Origin: Talaromyces rugulosus
Taxonomy: Eukaryota > Ascomycota > Eurotiomycetes > Eurotiales > Trichocomaceae
NCBI RefSeq assembly: GCF_013368755.1
Contig: NC_049563.1
Coordinates: forward strand, 3,968,001-4,032,000
Length of the DNA stretch: 64,000 nucleotides
Direction: 5' to 3'
Under the pieces are notes generated by a model, which searched no databases, was not told the DNA's origin, and saw only the letters and a program-made list of their open reading frames with translations. Positions 1-13,794 of the stretch are shown here, piece after piece. Numbering within the stretch: the stretch's first letter is position 1; each line of letters starts with the position of its first letter. A program made the translations under genes and the position numbers.

Positions 1-3000
1 TTGAACTCGACCAGCTCGTCCTCGACGTTGCTTGGCATTGGCTCGAGAGATGAAAGATTCCACCAGTCGTGACAATTGCCGCTTCTCATCGAACCTGAAC
101 ATTGTTAGCAGAGTCCAGAGCTATGATAGAGAAAGACGATACTAACCTCATAACCTTCTCCTTTCCGGCATCCACCACAGCAGTAATGTCTGGAATCGTA
201 ATACCAGTCTCGGCAATATTCGTGGCAATCACAATTTTCCTCATTCCTTCCGGCGGCACGAGGAACGCCTTCTCCTGATCTTCGCTGGAGATGGACGAGT
301 GAAGTGTATGTAAGATCCATCCCTGGTTAAACGTCGCCTCTACTCCGATTTCGTCATGCAATCGACGGATCTCTGCCAAACCCGGCATGAAAACAAGAAT
401 CGCCTTGCTGTATTGTTTCATCTCCGGTCTCGTTGCGATAGAGACCAAGAGCTTTGTCACGAGACGATAATCCAGCCGGTATTCGTCAAATTTCAAGACA
501 GTCTCTTTGGTTTTTGGGGGATACCCACTGAGCGACGCTCTTAAGCTTCGAGTGGTTTCGTCATTACGAGGTCCTTCCGAGGAATAGTCCTCATCGTCAT
601 CGTCAACTACACGGCCCGATTGCTGGTCATCTACTCGATGATTCGTCAGGTGAATCGCATCTTCAAGATACTTGACTTCTACCGGAAAAGTTCGTCCAGG
701 TATGTTGAGAACTGGCGCCCCGCCAAGGTAGTTTGAAAACCGTCGAGCATCCACAGTCGCAGACATGAGCACGATTTTCAGGTCTGGTCGCTGGGCCAAA
801 AGGCGTCGGAGAACAATAAGCAAAAAGTCGCCATCAATACTCCTCTCGTGCACTTCATCCAGCACAATATGAGAAATATCCTGAAAATCACCAGGCCGTT
901 CCAACATGCGTACAACAACACCTGTTGTTCTATTTGGTGTCAGTTTGAGAATTTTTAAATCGTAAAATTAGGAAAAACGTACGCAAATATCAACTTTGTA
1001 CTCTGAGTAATTTTACTCTCCAACCTGATTGCATATCCAACCAACGACCTGCCGGTTCCAACTTCATGGGACTTCTCACCGAGCTCTTCACTGACTCGTC
1101 GTGCGAGGGAGATTGCCGATATCCTTCGAGGCTCGGTGATATATATTTTGCACTCACGGCCATTCGCCAGCTCATTTTCCATGATAAAAGATGGAATCTG
1201 AGTGCTTTTGCCGCTTCCGGTTTCACTGCAGATAATAACGGCCTGGTTGTTTTCTAGAGTGTCTAAAATCTCCTGTTTGTGAGCCCAGATAGGTAAAGTT
1301 TTGCGCGATTCCGTCATTTTCTGAAAAGCAGGGTTTGATGACTTTTCCTTCCACAGACGAGTTAGTTTTTCTGCAGAAACACGTTGACCGGCATCTTGAA
1401 TGGCTTCAGCTGGTTCGGCGGGTTTGGAATTCCCATTTCTCCTCTTGAAATTCTCAGACAAGACAACATCGTTTTCGAATTTGCCATGATTGTCCCGGAC
1501 CAGATCTCTCAAACGTTTAATTTGTGCCTTGTCGGTCTCGTCTTCTTGTTGCTTTTTGGTTTCAGAAAACTCTGTCCAAAGTTCCCTCCACACTGCCGGA
1601 AGGCGAAGATAGGCCTTGCCTTCTTTTGTATTTGAACCTGAAATCAGAAAGAGACCGAGAGTAGAAGCATATCCCTCTGCTTGTAAAGACGTCGAGGTTG
1701 CGATAGTATCCATTGAGGCAAACACGGTGAAAGGATTAGACCGAATGGTCACTCTTTCCACCGACACACTGAATGGCTCTTCTTGCGGTTTCGACCATTG
1801 TATTTCGACTGCTTTTCTATTCGAGTAGGTTGACACCGATAAATCCTGAAAGACAACCTTTGATGCCGGATCTCTGAGCCGTACATTAGCTTTTATTATA
1901 ATTTGAATGTCTTTCACTACATACCTTGCCTTGCATGCCTCCTCTAACACTCTGCGGGGGTTAAGCCCAGATGGTTTGCCAAAGTCGCGCAGCAAATGGT
2001 GAGAGTTGGGAGTTTCTAGGAAGGAGGACGGTCCATTGTTTACGTCGGCCGCAAACATTTCACCAAAAAGGCCTTCGTCGCCAGATTCGGTAGACTCCAA
2101 AAGAGGTTCATCGACCTTTTCAGGCTCGGTTTCCTTGGGAGGAACAACAGGTTTCTCGATCGGACGTTCTTTTTCCCTGGTAAACGCCGTCTCTTTCCTA
2201 AGATCGTTGAGCTTTTCTAGCCATTTAATCTCCGCTTCGTGCTGATCGAAAAGGACATCGTTTTGGATTTTCGCCAGTTTGTGTAATATGCGCTTTGATC
2301 GAGGGTCTGTTTCATCTGTAGCGCGCTTTTGTGCTGCCTTTTTCGGCCCCTTTGTAGGCTGGTCAAATAGTTGAGGCTGTATTTGATATAGCCGGCTATG
2401 GAGCGAAACGTACTCGTCGACAAAATCCTCAGGGTCTACAGAGTCATCTGAATCGTCAAAGGTAGGCTGCGGAGCCTTGACAGCTGATGACTGAGCTTTT
2501 GCTTTTTTCCACTCGTCTTTGCCCTGAGCAGAAGATGGATTTGCAGAGCGTTCTTTACCGCCTACAAAGAATGAGCACGAAGAACTATATATACCATAAG
2601 AATGAGTTTACCGTTGATCCATGAAGTTATTCCGTCCTCAGTCTTAAGTTGTGCAGTTTCCTTCTTGTCATAGGGTGATAGCTCAGAAGGGCTGCATTGC
2701 AATGCCAGCCAGCTTAGAGACTCATCAACGACCCAAGATATGTCTTTATTACCACCTGTAAGACTGGGATTGTAAACTATCAAGTTCTTTAGAATTTCCT
2801 CTACCCGGTCTTGAGAGAACTGGAGTTTCTGGAAAATGTCTCTTAGAGTCCAAAGTCTTGTAGTTAATTCTTCCTCTTTCGAACCATCCAGGTCCCGTTC
2901 GGACAAAGGGTCCCGGTTGTTCTGCTCTGCTACAGCGTAAGAAAGAACCTTGTCCAGGATCTCCTTGGGCATCCACTCGTGCAAGCTGAGAATATTGGCC

Positions 3001-3362
3001 TGGGATCTAAACACTCGACGCTCAGTTTCCAGTTTGGAAACTAGGCGAATCGCCTCGCTTTTGCACTTGGACGCATATTTGTCCACCAGAGACTGGAGCT
3101 CTGCGTCTTCAAAGTGGCTTTCGAGCTCCTCCGGCGAAAGATGTTCCAGACTCTTCTCGTTGTCGTTGCCTGCCTTTTTTTCCTGCGGAGTCTCTGCTGC
3201 CGAAGTGGGTGACTTCTCGCCTTCGGACGGTGCGACTGATGAATCTGCTGTGGACGAAACAGCAGTCGAATCGGCTAATTTCGGTCTCGAAGGAACTGAA
3301 ACGGTGGCAAAGCCTCGAGCCGGATTCGACGCTGGCTTCTTCTTCTTCTTATTGGGAGGCAT
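1..3362 (-). CDS. DEAH-box RNA helicase, DHX29/YLR419W-like (3' end beyond window)
   Basis: Large superfamily-2 RNA helicase, probably acting in translation initiation on structured mRNAs as DHX29 does. Exons on the minus strand: 3362-2612, 2561-983, 929-147, 94-<1, with introns of 50-53 bp and clean phases. The N-terminus is lysine rich (MPPNKKKKKPA), followed by a UBA-like helical stretch near residues 190-240 and a double-stranded-RNA-binding-like region near 430-560. The helicase core shows Walker A SETGSGKST (about 697), DEVH (about 803), SAT (about 830), the ATNIAETGIT motif and QRRGRAGR in the last exon. I start at the ATG before the Lys run; an in-frame ATG lies 51 bp upstream (3413). 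The C-terminal HA2/OB part is outside the window. Divergent from GCN1 across about 360 bp. The family call is firm; the exact orthologue is inferred from the extended N-terminus. Confidence 0.9.
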
Positions 3363-3722
3363 GTCCAATGGCCCGAAATTGACGTAGTAGTAGTGGTAGT
3401 AGTGGGATATCAAGATTGGGCGAATCGCTTCAACCCACAGCTTCTGGCCCCGAGCGACCAGACACGATCTGGCTGGTACAGCAAGGCGGGATGTTCTCAG
3501 TCATCGCAAGACTGAAGGTTGAAAAAAAAAAAGGACGTCGAGCGTAGTCAATAGAAAAAAAAGTGTGGTTTAAAGCGGGCAGGTGCGGGCGGCGGAAAGC
3601 TCTCTCTCCCCACAACAAACCCTCTCCAAAATCTTTTTATGACACAATCGCGGGACATCTGAGATCCACGAGAGTCCGCCGAACGCCTTGCTTCCAGCTC
3701 GACATGCGCCTTCCCACCTAAA
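3363..3722. promoter_or_regulatory. bidirectional promoter between helicase and GCN1
   Basis: A 360 bp non-coding gap separates two divergent translation-related genes. It holds CA/GT-rich repeats, a run of A (about 3520-3531) and a second A-run near 3554-3562. No TATA box stands out. A shared promoter is inferred from geometry only. Confidence 0.5.
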
Positions 3723-6700
3723 ATGGATGAAATCAAGTGGGAAGCTATCCTAGCCGGGAACGTGGAGAGTCTTGCAGATGCTCTTGTGTCGAGCTCGACT
3801 TCTCGCCGTGTGCGAGCCCTCCACCTCGTGCGGGAAAAGAATGGTACGAATGAAATTGTCTCCGCCCGTCCAGGCACACAAGTTTACTGACCACCGGTTT
3901 TAAACAGAATCGATTCTGTCCGATGAATCACGTATACCGCTGCTAAATGTCCTCCTCCGAACATACTCGTTTTACATTGACCGACCGTCTCGCCGAGCCG
4001 TCGAACAATGCCTCCGAGCCGTTCTCAAATCGACAAACGACCGCAAGGACATTACTTATCTAACTAGCAGGCTGCAAAAGGAATGCGCAAAGCCCAGTCT
4101 TGCACCGGCATCTGCTTTCGTCTTAGTTGAATGGTGTTCTATCGTGCAACAACATTTCAGCACGGCCGACGTGCCCATCACCGATATCCTGGACGTGATT
4201 TCTGCCAATGCCAACGTGCTGGAATTGTGTCTTGCGGAAACTTCGAAACCGTCACTGCAGCAGTCTGCCCTACGGGTATCACGCCGTTCTTTGAGGGCTG
4301 TATTCTCCATCGATTCCGGCGAAAAGGTCATACAAGAGTCTATTTCACGACTCACTGCTGGGCCAGCAGCTCAAAGAAATGCGCCGTTCCTCGGCGTTAT
4401 CTCGGGTGTCTGCGCACGCCTTCCAAACAGAAAACCCGTTCTCGATGGTCTTAAGAAGCAGATCCTAGCATTCTACACCAAGGAAATTATTGGTTCACGA
4501 ACCTTGGTCCCATCGCATATTGCAAGCGGACTGTCCGATTTCTTCTCCTCGTTCATTACTTACGACGACGTGGCCAACGAAATTACTCCGACACTAGAAA
4601 AGGCGATTTTGAGATCACCCGAGGTTGTGTTGACCGGTCTGATTCAGCCTCTCAGCGCGTCACTACCTGAAAATATCGATCTCTCAGAGGTGGTCAGTTC
4701 GCGCTTGGCGAAACCGCTTTTGTCCAGTTTGAAATCTACAAACGTCGTCATTCGACAGGGCGCTTCTCAATCGCTCCAGTCCTTGATATCCAGATGCAAG
4801 TCTGACGACTCACTCCTTAAACTAACCAACGAAATCATTGGGCCATTGAAAACCCAAAAAATCTCAAACGCTGATCAGCGAGCTTTGCATGCTGATGCTC
4901 TGTCGACTATACCCTGTCTGGCAGCGGTGTCGCAGGAAATCGTCCATGGCTTGGTCCCCGTGGCCGTCAAGGAGTCGAGCGATGTTGGGCTGGCAGCTGA
5001 ACTCAAGGCTGTGTCTAAGCACCTCACTCATCTTTTCGCCTCCAAGGTATCTCTCAAAGATGAAACGATCACCGCAATCGCAAAGGCATCGACAGACAAG
5101 CGAATTCCCTTTCGCAAACTGTGGCAGCTTCAAGTTGCCGAAGTATTCTGGAATGCTGACGCAGAAGTTCTTCGCGACCCGTCGAACGAGAAGCTTGTCA
5201 GCCAGGTTCTGTCCAAACTTAAAGACTCATACAATGAAGTCGTTGCAAACCCTCTTCCTTCGGCACAGAGTGGACTTGTATCAACGGCCTACGGCTATCT
5301 TGCTCTCTGCGGTTCCTTGCAAGGGTCCAAAGGCATTTCGAAAGCAGACTGGGCAGCCATTACTAAACAGTCTATGTCACTGGCACCAAAACCTTCGTTT
5401 TTGCTAAACTCAAAAGTCTATAGTAAATTGACGATCGAAGAGGACTTTCGCTGGTGCACACGAGCTCTTGCTGCCATTGCAAAAGACAGTGACATGCAGG
5501 GCTACGATGCAGCAACTCAAATTGCATGGGGCCAAGCCTTCATATCAGTGATTGCTAACCCGCACGTTCCTCAAAAGACGCGCGAATATGCCTGCCGGAT
5601 TTTGACTACCGTTTACCTCGATCACTCCACAATCATTGGTGACATTGTCATTGATGCACTTTGGTCTTGGACCCTTGGCCTGGCCATTGCTGATAGGGAC
5701 TCTGCCGCGTTTTCTGCAGGTGAATCTGGTCAAGGTCTACTCCACTTTGTTGTTAAAGCTATTTGCCCAAATGCGTCAACTGCTAAGAAATTCTCGGAGG
5801 AAACCAGGTTAGCAATTGAAAAGCAGCTGATTAGACTGGTTATCCTCTGCCGTGAAGAATTGATTCCAAAGGTGTCCTGGATCGATCTCTGTTTAAAGAC
5901 AGGAATAGACCCTGGAAAGCTTGTCTCGGATCATCCTGATGAATGCACTGAGCAATTGACACAAGTTTTGGAAGATCCCGTGCAGTCAAGGATTACCCAA
6001 GCGAGTAACGCTGTTGGAAATGCAGCTGCAGACTTGGCCTTCGTTGCTCCGGATGTGATGGTACCTCGAATTGTCAATATTCTGAAAGAGGATCTGGCAG
6101 ACGATCGCATATCCAAGTTTTCACCAACAGATGCCGCTATTTCTCGTACGCCCGAGGGCACGACATTTGTAGATGTGTTGAGCAAAAAATCTGCCTCAGA
6201 CTTATCTGATAAAAACATCAAAGACTATAATACCCTGAAATGGGAAGAGGAGCTTCGAGCACAGCTAGCGCAGAAGAAAGGCCAAACCCAGAAGAAGCTC
6301 ACAGCTGAAGAACAAGGCAAGGTCAAAGCGCAATTGGCAAAAGAAGCCAAGATCCGAGAAGAAGTTCTCTCCGAAGGAAAACGAGTTGAAAGAGGCTGTG
6401 TTATCGTCCACGGACTTGCTACTGGGCCGCCCACCGATCCTAGTGGATGGATTAGCGTAGCAGCTACAATGCTCCTGTCGTTAGCTCGATTAAATGCTGG
6501 CCTTTTCGTAGGCGATGCTGTGTCAAAAGCGTACATCTCCTGTGCCGATCGAGTTTCCCCTCGTCTTGGTCCCTTGCGGTCATTCGTTGGTATTGCTACT
6601 CTGCGTGCCTTGGGCAACACGAACTTGCCACCTGATATGGAAATTGAGCCCCTCGGAGATCTTGTCACAAGGATTCTCTACAGACTGCGCTTTTCCTCTG

Positions 6701-9700
6701 AGCAGCTACCGTTCGAACCAGCTTCCCTCGCTTATCTTCTTCCTTTGGCATTCTTAGTGCTAAGCCGAGACGGTATCGAGGAGCAGAAAGGAGAAGAAGG
6801 CGGGGAACAAGTTCTTTTGACATTGGAATTCCTGTCGTTCCATTCGTCTTCATTCTCTGATAGCCGACTCAACCGGGAAGAGGTCCTACGGCAATTGATC
6901 ACATCATTGCACAAGTACTCGCAGCACTATAAGATTGTCAAGGATACGCTACTCGATTTCTGTAGATGCATTTCGCCAAACATCACGGATAATGAATTAG
7001 ATGTTCTTCTGGAGGGGACAATTGCTCCAGACGTCTCAGTAAGAACTGCAGTTTTGCAAGCAATCGAAGCAGAGATTGACTTGACGGACTTTGACTTTTC
7101 TGAGCATATTTGGCTATGCTGCCATGATCAGGTTGAAGAAAATGCCGAGCTGGCAGACGCTATTTGGGAGGATAATGCTCTCGACGTAGACGAAACCTCA
7201 TACTTGAAACTCTTCAAGTATGTCGAATCCAAAGACGCGCAATTACGAGGAGCTGCTGCCCGCGCCCTTGCTCATACGATCGAACTTAACCCTTCAACGT
7301 TTGACGTCATCTTTTCAGAGTTGCAAACAAGATACACGACTGAGATCAAACCAAAAGCTCCTGGAAAAGATAAATATGGCATGCCCTTGAAAGCGGATAC
7401 AACAGATGTATGGGATGTCAGAAGCGGAATAGCTCTGACCTTCAAAGCAATGACCAAACTTTTCGAGGGTGATAGAATCGTATCATTTATGAAATTTTTG
7501 ATCGAGAACGGCCCACTGGTAGACAAAAATGCCTATGTCAGGGAACAGATGGCAGACAGCGGAAGATCGGTCATTGCAGAACGCGGCGAACAAAAGGTTG
7601 AGGAGCTCATGACGCTCTTTGAAAACACACTCGAGTCGTCTGACAAGGCAACAGAAAGCTCAGACTGGCTGAATGAGGCTGTCATTATCCTCTACGGTTC
7701 ATTAGCCAGACATCTTAAATCCGGCGATAAACGACTCAACACAGTCGTCAATAAGCTACTTGCTGCTCTTCCCACACCCTCCGAGATGGTACAGTCTGCG
7801 GTTGCAGAGTGCCTTCCTCCCCTGGTTAGACTGTCAGGTCCCGAGACAGAAAAATACGTCGGAGGGTTGTTGGAACAGCTGGTCCAATCTAAGAAATATG
7901 CATCGCGCCGTGGAGCAGCGTATGGAATTGCTGGTATCGTCCAGGGTAAGGGAATAGTTGCTTTGAGACAGTATCGCGTCATGTCGGTGCTCAGAGACGC
8001 TCTCGAGAACAAAAGGGACCCAAACCACCGCCAAGGTGCTCTTTTGGCCTACGAGCTGCTTTCAGCTGTTCTTGGACGGACATTCGAGCCTTATGTCATT
8101 CAAGTCGTTCCTTATTTACTCGCAAGCTTTGGGGATCCTAGTATTGATGTGCGAGATGCCTGCCTTGATGCTGCCAAGACGTGTTTTGCAAACCTCAGCT
8201 CTTTTGGCGTGAAACAAATTCTCCCAACCCTCCTGGAAGGGCTGGATGACTCTCAGTGGCGTAGTAAAAAGGGTGCTTGCGATCTCCTGGGTGCCATGGC
8301 CTACCTTGATCCCCAACAATTGGCCGTTAGTTTGCCAGATATAATTCCTCCTCTCACTGTTGTGTTGAACGACAGCCACAAGGAGGTTCGCAATGCAGCT
8401 AACCGCAGTCTGCAACGCTTCGGCGAAGTCATTAGCAACCCAGAGGTGAAGGGCCTGGTAGGAATTCTCCTCAAGGCTTTGAGTGACCCTACGAAATACA
8501 CAGATGAAGCTTTGGACTCATTGATCAAAGTCTCTTTTGTGCACTACCTCGACGCTCCTTCACTGGCCCTTGTCGTGCGTATTCTTGAGCGCGGGCTTAG
8601 CGATCGTTCAGCTACAAAACGCAAGGCTGCAGAGATCATTGGAAGTCTTGCCCACCTTACAGAAAGAAAAGACCTTATTTCGCACTTGCCTATTTTGGTT
8701 TCAGGCTTGCGTCTTGCGATAGTCGACCCTGTGCCAACGACTCGCGCCACAGCTTCGAAAGCCCTTGGTTCCCTCATTGAAAAGTTGGGAGAGGATGCTC
8801 TTCCAGACCTTATCCCGAGTCTCATGTCCACTCTCAAAGCAGATACAGGAGCAGGCGACCGGCTGGGATCTGCGCAAGCTCTTTCCGAAGTTCTCGCTGG
8901 ACTTGGAACGACTCGTCTCGAGGAAACCCTGCCTACAATTCTACAAAATGTTTCCAGCTCCAAGCCGTCTGTCCGCGAAGGCTTCATGTCTCTGTTCATT
9001 TTCTTGCCTGCTTGCTTTGGCAACAGCTTTGCGTCTTATCTGAGCAAGATTATTCCACCCATTCTCGCAGGTCTTGCAGACGACATCGAGGCGATACGCG
9101 AAACATCTTTGCGGGCTGGTCGGTTGTTGGTTAAGAACTTTTCCTCAAAGGCCATCGATCTTCTTCTTCCCGAACTTGAGCGTGGTTTGGCAGATGATAG
9201 CCACCGTATCAGATTGAGTTCAGTGGAACTTGTTGGAGACTTGCTCTTCAACATCACCGGTATTACTAGCAATGTGGATGCCGAAGAGCAAGAAGAAGGT
9301 GCTACTCAAGCCGGTCAGTCTCTGCTTGAAATTCTTGGCGAGGAGAAGCGTAACAAAGTGCTATCTGCTCTTTACATTTGTCGTTGCGATACCTCAGGCC
9401 TCGTCAGAAGCGCAGCAATTACAGTGTGGAAAGCACTTGTTGCCACGCCTAGGACACTTAAAGAATTGGTTCCTACACTTACGCAGTTCATCATCCGACG
9501 ACTTGGCTCCTCTAACATGGAGCAGAAGGTCATTGCAGGAAATGCCTTGGGAGATCTCATCAAGAAAGCCGGAGAAGCTGTTTTGGCAACTCTCTTGCCA
9601 TCTCTCGAGGACGGTCTTAGGACGTCTACTGATGTTGATGCCAAGCAAGGTATTTGCATTGCGCTCCACGAATTAATAACCTCAGCATCCGACGAAGCTA

Positions 9701-11973
9701 TTGAAGACTTTGAAAAGACAATCGTTTCAATTGTCCGAGTCGCTTTGGTTGACAATGACGAGGATGTGAGGGAGGCCGCAGCTGAAGCATTTGATGCTTT
9801 GCAACAGAGTTTGGGCAAGAGGGCGATTGACCAAGTTCTGCCCTATCTTTTGTCCTTGCTCAGAAACGATGACGAAGCCGAACAAGCTCTTGCAGCATTA
9901 CTTACCTTGCTTACGGAAACCACTCGAGCCAACGCCATTCTTCCCAATCTCATTCCGACATTGCTCACAACCCCCATCAGTACATTCAACGCTAGAGCGC
10001 TCGCTTCGTTGGCAGAGGTCGCTAGTTCAGCCATGACTCGCCGGATGCCTACGATACTCAATTCTCTGATGGACGAGATAATATTGACCAAGGATGACGA
10101 GCATAGACTTGAGCTAAGCACCTCCTTCGATACTATTCTCGTTTCAGTTGACGAGTTTGATGGTCTGAATGTCGTTATCAGTGTGATGCTGAACCTCATG
10201 AAACACGATGACCATAAGCGACGAGCCAATGCCGCCAACCACCTCGCTAACTTCTTCTCCAATGCAGAGATCGACTTCTCAAGGTATCACCAGGATCTTA
10301 TTCGGGTGCTTCTCATATCCTTTGACGACAGGGATTCGAATGTTGTCAAGGCTGCCTGGTCTGCATTAAGCAAACTTACAGCCAGCATGCGCAAGGAAGA
10401 GATGGAGCTGTTGGTTGTTTCTACTCGTCAAGCCTTGCGCCAGGTCGGAGTTGCAGGAGCCCCTCTACCTGGATTCAGCTTGCCTAAGGGCATCATGGCA
10501 ATCTTCCCCATCTTTTTGCAGGGTCTATTGAACGGAAACACGGACCAGCGAACACAAGCTGCTCTTGCAATTGCCGACATTATTGACCGAACGGCCGCCG
10601 ACTCTCTGAAACCGTTTGTTACTCAAATCACAGGTCCATTAATTCGTGTCGTGTCCGAAAGATCTGTCGACATCAAATCCGCAGTGTTCTACGGCCTCAA
10701 CAAGCTGCTTGAGAAAATCCCGCTTGCTGTCAAGCCATTCCTGCCTCAACTTCAACGAACTTTTGCCAGAGGCTTGGCGGATACTACAAGTGAAATGCTC
10801 CGAAATCGCGCTGCTAAAGGTCTAGGTATCCTGATTACCCTAACGCCTCGTGTGGATCCACTAGTTGCAGGTAAGACTCAATTATAATTTTTCATGTGGC
10901 ATCCATATACTAAACCAGTGATACAGAATTGATTGCCGGTTCTAAAACGGACGACAATGGGGTTAAGAACGCTATGATGAAGGCTCTCCATGAAGTTGTG
11001 AGCAAGGCGGGTGGCAGCATGAGCGAGACGTCAAGGAATGCTGTACTCGGCTTGATCGACGACGATAGCAGTGATCGTACGGATGCAATGGCAATCACCA
11101 ACGCCCGATTACTCGGTGCTCTTGTGAAAAATCTTTCTGCTTCCACAGCGATCCCGCTGATCAAGTAAGGCCCAAGTCCAGGATCTAATGGTTTCTCATG
11201 AGCTGACATTGGCATCACAGATCTCGAGTCTTAACTACGAACTTTACTCATTCCTCTGTACTTGGGCTGAATGCTCTACTTGTCCAGTCACCTGCGTTGT
11301 TACTCGAAAACTTTGCGGCCGAAACGCCGTCCGTAATTTGCCAGGGAATATCTAATTCAGATGTAAGTTTGCACAACACTCGCAATAACAGATATATGTT
11401 CTAACCCTAGTATAGCCATATATATCGGACCATAGTGTACTGGCTGCTGGCAAGTACATCCTTGCTGAAGGAGATGGAAAGAACTTTGAATCAACAAAGC
11501 CTGTCTTTGAAGCACTGGCGTCAGCGATACCATCAGGTAACCCGGCCGATACGAGGCGCTTGACTTTCGTCGTCCTTCGCACCATAAGCCGCCTTCACCC
11601 AGAATATACGCGACCACATCTGCAGAATCTTGTTCCGCCGATTTTTGGAAGCGTGCGAGATACTATTATCCCAGTTAAACTGGCCGCTGAAGCCACTTTC
11701 CTGGCAATATTCGACGTGGTAGATTCAGAAGGGGCAGTCTTTGACAGGTACATGGCCGGCCCTGGTGCAGAGCTACCTGCTGGTCCCAAACGAAGCATGT
11801 CGGATTATTTCAAACGTGTCGCACTACGTCTTGCTACTCAAGCTCGTGAACGAAAAGAGGCAGAGGGCGGTCAAGGTGGACTTGGACTCTCCAGTGACGA
11901 AGTGGAAGACGAAAAGGAACTATGGAGTATTGGGCGGGTTGACTTGGATGACGACTCTTTCGGTGATGACTGA
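3723..11973 (+). CDS. gcn1: Gcn1, HEAT-repeat activator of the Gcn2 eIF2-alpha kinase
   Basis: Ribosome-associated scaffold that relays uncharged-tRNA and ribosome-collision signals to Gcn2 in general amino-acid control. Exons: 3723-3843, 3908-10870, 10927-11164, 11221-11362, 11416-11973. Every phase closes, giving 2673 aa, essentially the size of yeast Gcn1 (about 2670). HEAT repeats run through the protein. The eEF3-like block lies about residues 1480-1820 (for example SQWRSKKGACDLLGAMAYL), followed by the region that binds the Gcn2 RWD domain. A charged coiled-coil stretch lies near residues 740-790. The C-terminus is acidic (VDLDDDSFGDD). Introns are 53-64 bp, one near the start and three near the end, with one long central exon. 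No frameshift or missing block is seen. Confidence 0.96.
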
Positions 11974-12465
11974 TTACTTCCAGCGCTGCATTATAGATGA
12001 TACAGCATGAGCTACAAAAAATTCACGTACATTTAACTTGTTTAACAATGTGTATTCCTATTATTCCATTGGTCTGATTGGTGGATACACAGAACTATAC
12101 CTTGGTGTACTAACCAAATACGGATATGGTCACGTGATGATGACTCAAATTTCCAAATGGTTTACATATCTGTTGCGGTGGTGTATGCATGATTTGAGGC
12201 AGAAATCTCGAATTCGCAATTAAAACAATCAATCGTAGTGCTTAGGATTAATATTTGAGAACGAACTTGAAGCTATCACGGTCGTTCTAGAATAGGCATA
12301 GCCTGCGGGGCTGAAGCCCTAATGTGGATTCGGCGGCAAGTCCTCGCTTAGCCATTACCTAAGCATCACCCCATCCTCAAACTCCTCACTGAAATCGCCC
12401 GTCAGTAAATCGACCCGAACGACGAACTCCAAACGCCAAACGACCGTCGATACGCCGACATCAAG
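11974..12465. promoter_or_regulatory. GCN1 3' region and eL19 promoter
   Basis: A 492 bp gap. The first part is AT-rich and probably holds the GCN1 3' UTR. The last 150 bp is C/A-rich leader sequence (CACCCCATCCTCAAACTCC) typical of fungal ribosomal-protein leaders, just before the split start codon. No ORF is supportable. Confidence 0.4.
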
Positions 12466-13362
12466 ATGTGAGTTATATCCTCTGCTATCCTACGTCGAAA
12501 AGAAATGCACATATTATATTTTGGTCGATGCGCTCCTGTCCTTTTTGATGGATTACCGGCCATGCCACACCCACCTTTATAAAAATAAGTCAGCCCGAGA
12601 CTGACCGTTGAATTTTTTTTTCTTTCAGGGTCAACCTTCGTACTCAGAAGCGCCTTGCGGCCGCTGTGATCGGCTGCGGCCAGCGCAAGGTCTGGCTCGA
12701 TCCCAATGAGATGAGCGAGATCTCCAACGCCAACTCTCGCCAAACCGTCCGCAAGCTGGTCAGCGATGGCCTCATCATCCGCAAGCCCGTCACCATGCAC
12801 TCCCGTGCTCGTGCCCGTGAACTCAACTTGGCTCGCCGAATTGGTAGACACCGTGGTCTCGGTAAGCGCAAGGGTACCAAGGATGCCCGTATGCCCAGGT
12901 ATGTGGAAAGGAAAACAACCCCCCCCCCCTTTTCATGATGGGGGATTAATATACGAGATGTGGTCTCTAATGTGCAATTGCCTTTTACAGCCAGGTTCTC
13001 TGGATGCGCCGCCAACGTGTTCTCCGCCGTCTCCTCGTGAAGTACCGTGCCTCTGGCAAGATCGACAAGCACCTGTACCACGAACTCTACCACCTCAGCA
13101 AGGGTAACACCTTCAAGCACAAGCGTGCTCTCGTTGAACACGTGAGTCCAGACTGGTTTTTTCCATTTACAAGGCAACAAAGTATATTGACTAGTTCAAT
13201 TAGATCCACAAGGCCAAGGCCGAGAAGCAGCGCGAGCGTACCCTCAAGGAAGAAATGGACGCCAAGCGTGCCAAGACCAAGGCTGCTCGCGAACGACGAC
13301 AAGAGCGTATCCTCGCCAAGCGAAATGCTCTTATCGGCGAGGAAGAGGAGACCAAGGAGTAA
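12466..13362 (+). CDS. rpl19: 60S ribosomal protein eL19 (L19)
   Basis: Large-subunit structural protein, 193 aa. Exons: 12466-12467, 12629-12898, 12991-13141, 13204-13362. The protein opens [14 protein letters not shown] and contains the conserved [30 protein letters not shown] and [20 protein letters not shown] stretches, ending in a long basic helix ([20 protein letters not shown]) and an acidic tail. The first intron (161 bp, donor GTGAGT, acceptor TTTCAG) splits the initiator: exon 1 contributes only AT and exon 2 supplies G. The other introns are 92 and 62 bp. The C-rich run at about 12920-12929 lies within intron 2. Probably highly expressed. Confidence 0.96.
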
Positions 13363-13794
13363 AGGGGTTGAGGATGAGTTTGCGAGAAGAAACACCATGG
13401 TCGGTCCGGCTATGGCATCAAAGGTCCGGTTGATTTGGCATTACTGTTCGGAGCAATTACTGGTCTTGGGATCTATGACGCGGGGCGGGGAACGCATTTT
13501 AGAACTGTCAGATATGATCGGGCAGCTGATGAGATATAATGCACCCACTTTCTGTTTCTCTGGGTTCTGATAATGTCCCGGGGGCAAAAATTTCTTATGT
13601 GCCTTGAATAAACGATGCGTCACAGAATATTCCATTTTGGTAATCAAGTACAAAATTACGTTCAATATATTTTTATATGAAATATTGTAACAAGCCACAA
13701 GCAGTCGACTTGGGATATTGATATCGTATATGCATACTTAAGCCTTGCCATATGACTGATACGTGATAGAAACCATGACGATCATGACGATCAA
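13363..13794. other. convergent 3' intergenic region (eL19 / RidA)
   Basis: A 432 bp region between two tail-to-tail genes. It contains AT-rich tracts suited to 3' end formation (AATAAACGATG near 13607) and no supportable ORF. Confidence 0.4.

Noticed and set aside
13004..13570. Continuous frame reading through eL19 exon 3 and beyond
   Set aside because: It runs through an intron with good donor and acceptor. The spliced eL19 reading is clearly correct.
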